Shown here in pieces: positions 59,084 to 64,000 of a stretch of DNA of 64,000 bases (its first letter is position 1; each line of letters begins with the position of its first letter). The stretch is from Streptomyces sp. NBC_00513 (GTDB lineage: Bacteria; Actinomycetota; Actinomycetes; Streptomycetales; Streptomycetaceae), in the NCBI RefSeq assembly GCF_041431415.1, contig NZ_CP107845.1:7750001-7814000 (forward strand), read 5' to 3'. The notes below the pieces were generated by a model, which was not told where the DNA came from, ran no database searches, and saw only the letters and a program-made list of their open reading frames with translations. Both the position numbers and the translations under genes were made by a program.

Positions 59084-59710
59084 TCAGCTACCGTCCCGCG
59101 TGTTCGACAGTTCTCGGGTCGTGAAGGTGATGTTCTCGAACACCGCCCGGCAGCCGGCACCGGTCGGTGACTGGGAGAGGAAGCCCACCTCTATCGGGCG
59201 GTCGATCGCCACTCCGAGGCTGCACACTCGGACAAGCTGCCAGGTTCGGCCGTCGTGCGAGCTGTGAAGCGCGAAAGCATGTCGCATTCGGGAAACACGG
59301 AGGCAGACCGTGCTCCCGGGGACGTGCCAGGAGTTCGCGTCGTCCGACACGCCACGGGTCACGACGGAGACGACACTTCCCCGGTGGGCCGGAGAGAACT
59401 CGAAGCAGAGCTTGAGCCACGTGGACGGGTCCACCCACACCACCAGGACGCCCGCGTCGAACCGGTGCCGAAAGTCCACGGTCACCCGTGCGGCCAGTTG
59501 GAAAGGGCCCTCCACCTCCCCGGTCAGCCGGGTCAGGTCGGCCGACGCCTCGCCAGGCACAGCAGTGGAATCGAGGAAGAGATCACTCATCGCCGCCGAC
59601 ACGATCTCAAGCGTTTCGCCGTCGGTGCTCCACCGAGCCCCGGCCGGCCCGCGTGGCATCAGCTCGAACGGCAACGCGGACGTACGCACTGGCTTCATCA
59701 GGGTTCTCAC
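59084..59710 (-). CDS. DUF1349 (concanavalin-like) domain protein
   Basis: The 208-residue product from GTG 59710 (overlapping the upstream stop by GTGA) has the DUF1349 beta-jelly-roll pattern: ARWSTDGETLEIVSAAMSDLF, FQLAARVTVDFRHRFDAGVLV, PSTWLKLCFEFSPAHRG, DGRTWQLVRVCSL and VGFLSQSPTGAGCRAVFENI. These proteins resemble carbohydrate-binding lectin folds but have no proven enzymatic role. It is the last gene of a coupled operon with an aminotransferase, dehydrogenase, transporter and phosphatase, which hints at a role in binding or processing a sugar-like product. Confidence 0.8.
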   Translation of the reverse strand: MRTLMKPVRTSALPFELMPRGPAGARWSTDGETLEIVSAAMSDLFLDSTAVPGEASADLTRLTGEVEGPFQLAARVTVDFRHRFDAGVLVVWVDPSTWLKLCFEFSPAHRGSVVSVVTRGVSDDANSWHVPGSTVCLRVSRMRHAFALHSSHDGRTWQLVRVCSLGVAIDRPIEVGFLSQSPTGAGCRAVFENITFTTRELSNTRDGS

Positions 59711-60375
59711 CTATCGGCGGGGAGCAACAACAGGTCTTCCACGTCGCACAGCGCCAGTGAGTCGAGGCGCAGGGCCGCATCGCTGAAGTCGTGAGTCCGG
59801 GAGAGGACGTGCGGCACGGCCACGCAGAGAGCGCCTGCCGCTGTCGCGGCGCGTACTCCCCGGTAGGAGTCCTCGAACGCCAGGATGTCCGTAGGTTCGA
59901 CGCCCAGGCGCTGCGCCGCCCGCAGGTAGAGATCTGGCGCGGGTTTCACCCGCGGTACGTCCTCCGATGTAACGACCACGCTGAAGGATTCGAGGAGTCC
60001 GAAACTCTCAAGGTGGGGTATCACGGAGGCGGAGCGGGAGCTCGACGCGATTGCGAGCGGCAGGCCGAGTCGTTCCGCCTGCGTCACCAGGCGCCGGACT
60101 CCCGGTAGCGGCGCCTCATATGTCATCCAGGTTCGGAACAGGTTCTCGCCCCGGCGCTCCAGCTCGGCCGCACTGATCGTCCCGCATCGGGCCGCCAGGT
60201 CCTCGAAGGGGTTGAAGTCCTGGAGTGTCCCGCCGATGGAAGCGACGTAGAGGTCGTGCGGCAGTTCTTGGGACAACGAGCGGTAGAGCCGGGTGAGGAC
60301 GGCCAGCCAGAGCACCTCGGTGTCTGCGACGAGTCCGTCGAAGTCGAGCACCAAGGCTCGTTCGTGTGCGCTCAC
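59707..60375 (-). CDS. HAD-family phosphatase (beta-phosphoglucomutase-like)
   Basis: From GTG 60375 (GTGA overlap with the transporter stop) the product is 222 residues. HAD motif I is LVLDFDGLVADTE (nucleophile Asp11, acid/base Asp13), motif II LAIASSSRS, motif III VKPAPDLYLRAA and motif IV LAFEDSYRGVRAA, with a four-helix cap between I and II. This is the subfamily I phosphatase/phosphomutase type and should remove phosphate from a small metabolite, probably a sugar or cyclitol phosphate in this operon. Confidence 0.9.
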   Translation of the reverse strand: MSAHERALVLDFDGLVADTEVLWLAVLTRLYRSLSQELPHDLYVASIGGTLQDFNPFEDLAARCGTISAAELERRGENLFRTWMTYEAPLPGVRRLVTQAERLGLPLAIASSSRSASVIPHLESFGLLESFSVVVTSEDVPRVKPAPDLYLRAAQRLGVEPTDILAFEDSYRGVRAATAAGALCVAVPHVLSRTHDFSDAALRLDSLALCDVEDLLLLPADR

Positions 60376-61643
60376 GGGTTGGTCACCGCCCCCGAGCCGT
60401 GGGGGACGAGTCGAACATCGGCCTGAAAGGTGGTGTGCCGGCCGAATGTGCAGAGTACGGCCACCCCGTACAGCGCGCCGATCGCCGCGAACAGCAGTAG
60501 CGGCTGGGTTTGGAAAAGTACCGCGGACAGGTATCCGCTCGGGATGGACACCACGGCGGTGAAGGTCTGTACGGCCGCGAAGAATGTGGCTCGCTCCGAG
60601 GTGTGCACGCAGCTCACCACGCCGGCATCGCGGTATGACTCCACCAGGAACGGGCCGCCCGAGGTGAGCATGGTGCACAGGCACAGCAGGGCGAGGTTCC
60701 CCGGGCCGAGGATCAGGAAAAGTATCCAGCCCGCCAAACTGGCGACGAGTGACCACCGCGCCATGGTGGTCGCCGAGGCCCTCCCCGACGCCCAAGGCAT
60801 GACGACCGCGTAGCAGAGCAGGGCGGTGACCGCGCCGAGAGCCGGGACAGAGCCCACCACCAGAGCGCTGTACCCCAGGTTCTTCGTGAGGTACACGGCA
60901 AGGAACACATTGAGTTGGACGGCGACAAAGCTAAACACGTACATGGCTACAAGACGCCGCAGCGCGCTGTGCCGCCCGGCCGCCCACAAAAGCCGGCCGC
61001 TGTCGAGCACGCTTCGGAACAGCGGCGTGCCGGCATGGCGCTCCCTGGCCTCGACGCCCGCCTGTGTCTCGACCGTGTACCAGTGACGCAGACAGTTGTG
61101 CAGCAGCATGGCGAGCCCGCCGACAAAGAAGAGCACGCGCAGGGTCGGCACCGTGCCGTACCTGTCCATGCAGAATCCCACGATCGGCACCAGCAAGCCC
61201 GCGAACATGATCACCACTTTGATGGCGGCGAAGATTCGCGCCCGGTCCTCTTCCGGACTGTCCTCCGTGGCCAGTAGCCAGAAAGACACGTTGACGATCT
61301 TGGACGACGCGTTGAGGAGGTAGCCCAGGAGGAAGAACCAGAAGTTGTTGCTGAAGGCCCACACGAACATCGGGACGACCCAGGACGTGACGTCGAACCA
61401 GAACGTGGCACGACGTCTGCCCATCCTGTCGGTCACGGCACCTGCCACCAACTGGAACAGGAACGCGACGTAGAGGTTGGCCGACAGGATTCCGCCGATG
61501 GCCACCGTGCTGAGGCCGACCGTTTCCATGTACAGCGTCGCGTAGTACAGCGCGGCGGTGCCGAAGATCGCCCAGAACGGCTCCGTATAGATGCAGTACC
61601 GGGCATTGGGGTGAAGACGTGCCACGAATCGGTGGCGCTTCAC
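60372..61643 (-). CDS. MFS transporter
   Basis: The 423-residue product from GTG 61643 has about 12 hydrophobic helices and the MFS motif A-like loop GAVTDRMGRRRATF between helices 2 and 3. It overlaps the upstream dehydrogenase stop and the downstream phosphatase start by GTGA. Within the operon it is the likely exporter of the product (self-resistance) or importer of a precursor. No drug-specific signature can be read. Confidence 0.85.
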   Translation of the reverse strand: MKRHRFVARLHPNARYCIYTEPFWAIFGTAALYYATLYMETVGLSTVAIGGILSANLYVAFLFQLVAGAVTDRMGRRRATFWFDVTSWVVPMFVWAFSNNFWFFLLGYLLNASSKIVNVSFWLLATEDSPEEDRARIFAAIKVVIMFAGLLVPIVGFCMDRYGTVPTLRVLFFVGGLAMLLHNCLRHWYTVETQAGVEARERHAGTPLFRSVLDSGRLLWAAGRHSALRRLVAMYVFSFVAVQLNVFLAVYLTKNLGYSALVVGSVPALGAVTALLCYAVVMPWASGRASATTMARWSLVASLAGWILFLILGPGNLALLCLCTMLTSGGPFLVESYRDAGVVSCVHTSERATFFAAVQTFTAVVSIPSGYLSAVLFQTQPLLLFAAIGALYGVAVLCTFGRHTTFQADVRLVPHGSGAVTNP

Positions 61644-62674
61644 GAGCGGATCACGGCTTTGACGGATGTGACCTCGACTTTCAGTCCGGTTTCAGGGTTG
61701 TCACCCATGGTCGCCTCGAAGGCGCTTCGGAAGTCCTCCATGTCCACTTCCGTGGTGACCATCCGAGCGAGGTCCGGAAGGTCAGCGGCGAAGTCGATGG
61801 CGGGGCCTATGGCATCGTGCAGCGGGACGGCCGCGATGATGCTCAGCCCGTCGTCGATGAGTCTGGTGGGCGCGATCTCGACCCGGTACGTGTCGTCGTA
61901 GCCCATCGGCACCACTCGGCCGCCCCTGGCGACGGCCAACATCGCCGCGGTCAGCTGGTTGCCGACCGCGTCGATCACCACGTCGAACTTCTTGCCGTCG
62001 GTGAGTTCCGCGATCCTCTCCGGCGTGAGCTCGTCGGGGTGCAAGGCGTGGTGGGCGAAGCGCTCGGCGAAATCGCGGCGGAACGCGTTCGGTTCCGTGG
62101 CCACGGTGAGCCGGCTCAATCGTCGGGTGATGCTCTGGCACAGCAGTCCGATGGCGCCGGAGCCGATGACCAGGACGGACTCGTGCGGCTGCAGGTTGGA
62201 CTTGAGGACACTGTTCAGCGAGCAGCCCAACGGCTCGATGAGACTCGCGACCTGCCAGCTCATCCCTTCGGGGATCGGGTAGAGGTACTGTGCGGAGCCC
62301 ACGAAGTATTCGGCGAAGGTGCCCGCGAGTGTGAAGCCCACCTGGTGGTCGTCAAAGGTGAAGCAGTAGCAGTAGGCGCCCAGCCGGCAGTTGCGGCAGG
62401 TTCCGCAAGACTGAGTGGGGTTGATGATGACGCGGTCGCCGATCTTGAGGTGTCTCACGGCGTCACCGACTTCCACCACCGTACCCACCCCCTCGTGGCC
62501 GAGGATGGTGCCGCTCTCGGCCACGTCGAGTTTGCCCGCGAGGATCTTGTGGTCGGTGCCGCAGATGCCTGTCATGGCGATCCGGACCTTCACATCGGTG
62601 GGTGCTCGCAGGATGGGCTCCTCGACATCGACGAGATCCATCCGGCCCGTTCCTGCATAGACGAGAGCTCGCAA
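61640..62674 (-). CDS. Zinc-dependent medium-chain dehydrogenase
   Basis: From TTG 62674 (GGAGG seven bases upstream) the product is 344 residues. Catalytic zinc ligands are in GICGTDHK (Cys38) and GHEGVG (His60, Glu61). The structural zinc site is CGTCRNCRLGAYCYC (Cys90, 93, 96, 104), and the NAD-binding motif is VLVIGSGAIGLLC. It oxidises a secondary alcohol, as in sorbitol, threonine or cyclitol dehydrogenases. Beside a class III aminotransferase it would generate the keto group that is transaminated, as in aminocyclitol or amino-sugar pathways (inference). Confidence 0.9.
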   Translation of the reverse strand: MRALVYAGTGRMDLVDVEEPILRAPTDVKVRIAMTGICGTDHKILAGKLDVAESGTILGHEGVGTVVEVGDAVRHLKIGDRVIINPTQSCGTCRNCRLGAYCYCFTFDDHQVGFTLAGTFAEYFVGSAQYLYPIPEGMSWQVASLIEPLGCSLNSVLKSNLQPHESVLVIGSGAIGLLCQSITRRLSRLTVATEPNAFRRDFAERFAHHALHPDELTPERIAELTDGKKFDVVIDAVGNQLTAAMLAVARGGRVVPMGYDDTYRVEIAPTRLIDDGLSIIAAVPLHDAIGPAIDFAADLPDLARMVTTEVDMEDFRSAFEATMGDNPETGLKVEVTSVKAVIRS

Positions 62675-62688
62675 CTCCCGGCCTCCGT

Positions 62689-63936
62689 TCAGTTGTGGTG
62701 TCCGTAACTGGTCAAGGCGGTGTCAATGGCACGCTCGACCTCGTCGAGCTGTGGGGGTCTGTGGCGGTCGGAGAAGACGAAGTAGCCCTTGGTGAAGATC
62801 CGGCAGTCGGTGAGGACATCCAGCAGGTGCGTGCGGAAGGGGTCCGTCCAGAAATCAGGTGCGGCGACCGTGCCCAGGGAGAAACTCGAGTAGTCGCCCC
62901 GAAGTTCGATGTGTCCGCCCAAGCCGAGGACATCGATCCGGGCACGAAGGGTTTCCATCATGTCGGCGGTCCGTGCGCGCCACGACGGCCAGGTGGGAGC
63001 CGCGTCCATGAGGTCCTCGCAAGCCAGTGCGGCGGCGAGAGCCAGTGACTCGCTGGAGTGGGCGTTGCTCATGCGTACGTCCTCGGCACGCATCACCAGG
63101 CGGCGGTGACCCAGTATCGCCGCCAACGGGAGTCCGTTCGCCATGCCCTTCGAGATGCACAACAGGTCCGGCCATACGTCGACTTCACCGCAGGTGGCAC
63201 GTCTGCCCATCCGTATGCCCGACGTGACCTCGTCGAAGATCACGACCGCTCCCACGGAACGCACCGCGTCCACGACGATGCCGAGGTGGTCGGCAGACCA
63301 GCGGTTCGGGCACATCACCACTGCGGCAACGTTCCCCGCGTGCTCGCGCAGGAGTTCGAGGAGGCGCTCGGGGTCGCCGGGCGGGGTGGTCAGCGTCAGT
63401 GCTGCCACGGCTTGCGGGATGCCGAGGGCAGCGGGCCGTGCGGAGTAGTGCGATGGTGCTGCCCAGTCGTGCCATCCGTGGTATTCGGTCGCCACGACGA
63501 GGTCGCGTCCGGTGGCCGCGCGGGCGATTCGTACCGCCCCGCTCACCACATCGGCACCGCTTTTGGCGAACTTCACCGCCTCGTAGACACCGAAGCGGGC
63601 CAGGAGCCGCTCGGCCAGGGCCAGTTCGAGGGGGTCCGCCACGGAGAACGCGGTGCCCCGCGCCAGCACGGCACTCACCGCTTCTCCGACCTCGGGGCGG
63701 GCGTGCCCCCATGTCGCCGTACCCATGGCCATCTCGCAGTCCAGCCAGGTACGACCGTCAAGGTCGGTGAACTCGGCGTCCTTGGCCTGTACTGCCACGA
63801 TCGCGCCCCGCCCCGGAAGGAGTCGGTGAGGTGCCTTGGCCAGGGTGCTGCATCCGGCGGGAATCACGCGGCCGACTGTGTCGAGCCAGGTGAGGCCGGC
63901 CGGTCGATCCGCGGTGGCCATTTGATCGCTCGTCAC
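62689..63936 (-). CDS. Class III PLP-dependent aminotransferase (glutamate-1-semialdehyde aminomutase-like)
   Basis: From GTG 63936 (overlapping the upstream stop by GTGA) the product is 415 residues. PLP motifs: GATAT-type EMAMGTATWGHARPEV, FAKSGADVVSGAVRIARA, IFDEVTSGIRMGRR (Asp235) and the Schiff-base lysine in LLCISKGMANGLPLAA (Lys263). The sequence belongs to the GSA-like branch, which in secondary metabolism transaminates keto-sugars or performs 1,2-amino shifts. It is not the housekeeping hemL, which has a different context. Fourteen bases separate it from the dehydrogenase gene. Confidence 0.9.
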   Translation of the reverse strand: MTSDQMATADRPAGLTWLDTVGRVIPAGCSTLAKAPHRLLPGRGAIVAVQAKDAEFTDLDGRTWLDCEMAMGTATWGHARPEVGEAVSAVLARGTAFSVADPLELALAERLLARFGVYEAVKFAKSGADVVSGAVRIARAATGRDLVVATEYHGWHDWAAPSHYSARPAALGIPQAVAALTLTTPPGDPERLLELLREHAGNVAAVVMCPNRWSADHLGIVVDAVRSVGAVVIFDEVTSGIRMGRRATCGEVDVWPDLLCISKGMANGLPLAAILGHRRLVMRAEDVRMSNAHSSESLALAAALACEDLMDAAPTWPSWRARTADMMETLRARIDVLGLGGHIELRGDYSSFSLGTVAAPDFWTDPFRTHLLDVLTDCRIFTKGYFVFSDRHRPPQLDEVERAIDTALTSYGHHN

Positions 63937-64000
63937 CGGACTTTGGCCCCCGGCCAGCAGCCGGCGTGGAGGTCCTCAAGACCCACTCTGTTGCCGTGCA
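63933..64000 (-). CDS. 3' end of an unidentified operon gene, cut by the window edge
   Basis: The last 21 codons and stop are visible: HGNRVGLEDLHAGCWPGAKVR. The TGA overlaps the GTG of the aminotransferase, so this is a translationally coupled upstream member of the same operon. Too little is present to name it. Confidence 0.55.
   Translation of the reverse strand, partial: HGNRVGLEDLHAGCWPGAKVR

Noticed and set aside
62689..63936. Housekeeping hemL (glutamate-1-semialdehyde aminomutase)
   Set aside because: The operon context (dehydrogenase, MFS, HAD phosphatase) and divergence of the motifs do not fit tetrapyrrole synthesis.

Overview
The window is high-GC DNA (about 70 percent by eye, with strong third-position G/C bias). 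Long spurious open frames lie opposite almost every gene. GTG and TTG starts, GGAGG-type ribosome sites, GTGA/ATGA stop-start overlaps, Tat and lipoprotein signals, a SigE-type sigma factor with its membrane partner, and NB-ARC/TPR proteins all point to a Streptomyces or close relative. The density of regulators, secreted proteins, transporters and broken genes suggests an accessory region such as a chromosome arm. No rRNA, tRNA or CRISPR array was found.

Left part (1-13.9 kb): a DUF1877 protein cut by the window edge, a decayed AraC fragment, a MazG-like protein, a C39-like peptidase and a toxin-antitoxin pair. Next come a quinone-oxidoreductase-like gene and a divergent dioxygenase/MarR pair whose shared promoter carries four palindromic operator-like sites. 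These are followed by a Tat-exported PIG-L deacetylase, a lipase with two TIG domains, two gene fossils, an AraC regulator and a small secreted protein with a clear terminator.

Central part (13.9-27 kb): the most interesting region. Two convergent two-gene modules (14125-17459 plus; 26552-22853 minus) each pair a small helical protein with a large NB-ARC/TPR STAND protein. In each module the tail of the small protein matches the N-terminus of its own partner, and the two modules use different matching motifs. This is the arrangement described for bacterial NLR/Bell-type amyloid-signalling pairs, which are thought to be immune or cell-death systems. Between them lie a lipoprotein, a membrane protein, a small secreted protein, glutamate decarboxylase and a DUF2000/AraC divergent pair.

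Right-centre (27-54 kb): a PAF-acetylhydrolase-like membrane hydrolase with palindromic sites upstream, a DUF4246 dioxygenase-like protein, a DHFR-family protein, RidA, a sigma factor plus partner, a TetR gene with a frameshifted N-terminus next to a perfect 26-bp palindrome, an MFS exporter, and a three-gene MoxR/VWA system. It continues with a DUF916-like/FG-GAP pair with a damaged junction, and a divergent TetR/CocE hydrolase pair followed by an acyl-CoA ligase.

Right end (54-64 kb): a gene-poor stretch with a Tn3 transposase remnant, a TetX-like flavin monooxygenase and an alpha/beta hydrolase. Last is a tightly coupled minus-strand operon (aminotransferase, zinc dehydrogenase, MFS, HAD phosphatase, DUF1349) that enters from beyond the window and ends at a strong hairpin. 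It looks like the distal end of a sugar or cyclitol amine biosynthetic cluster.
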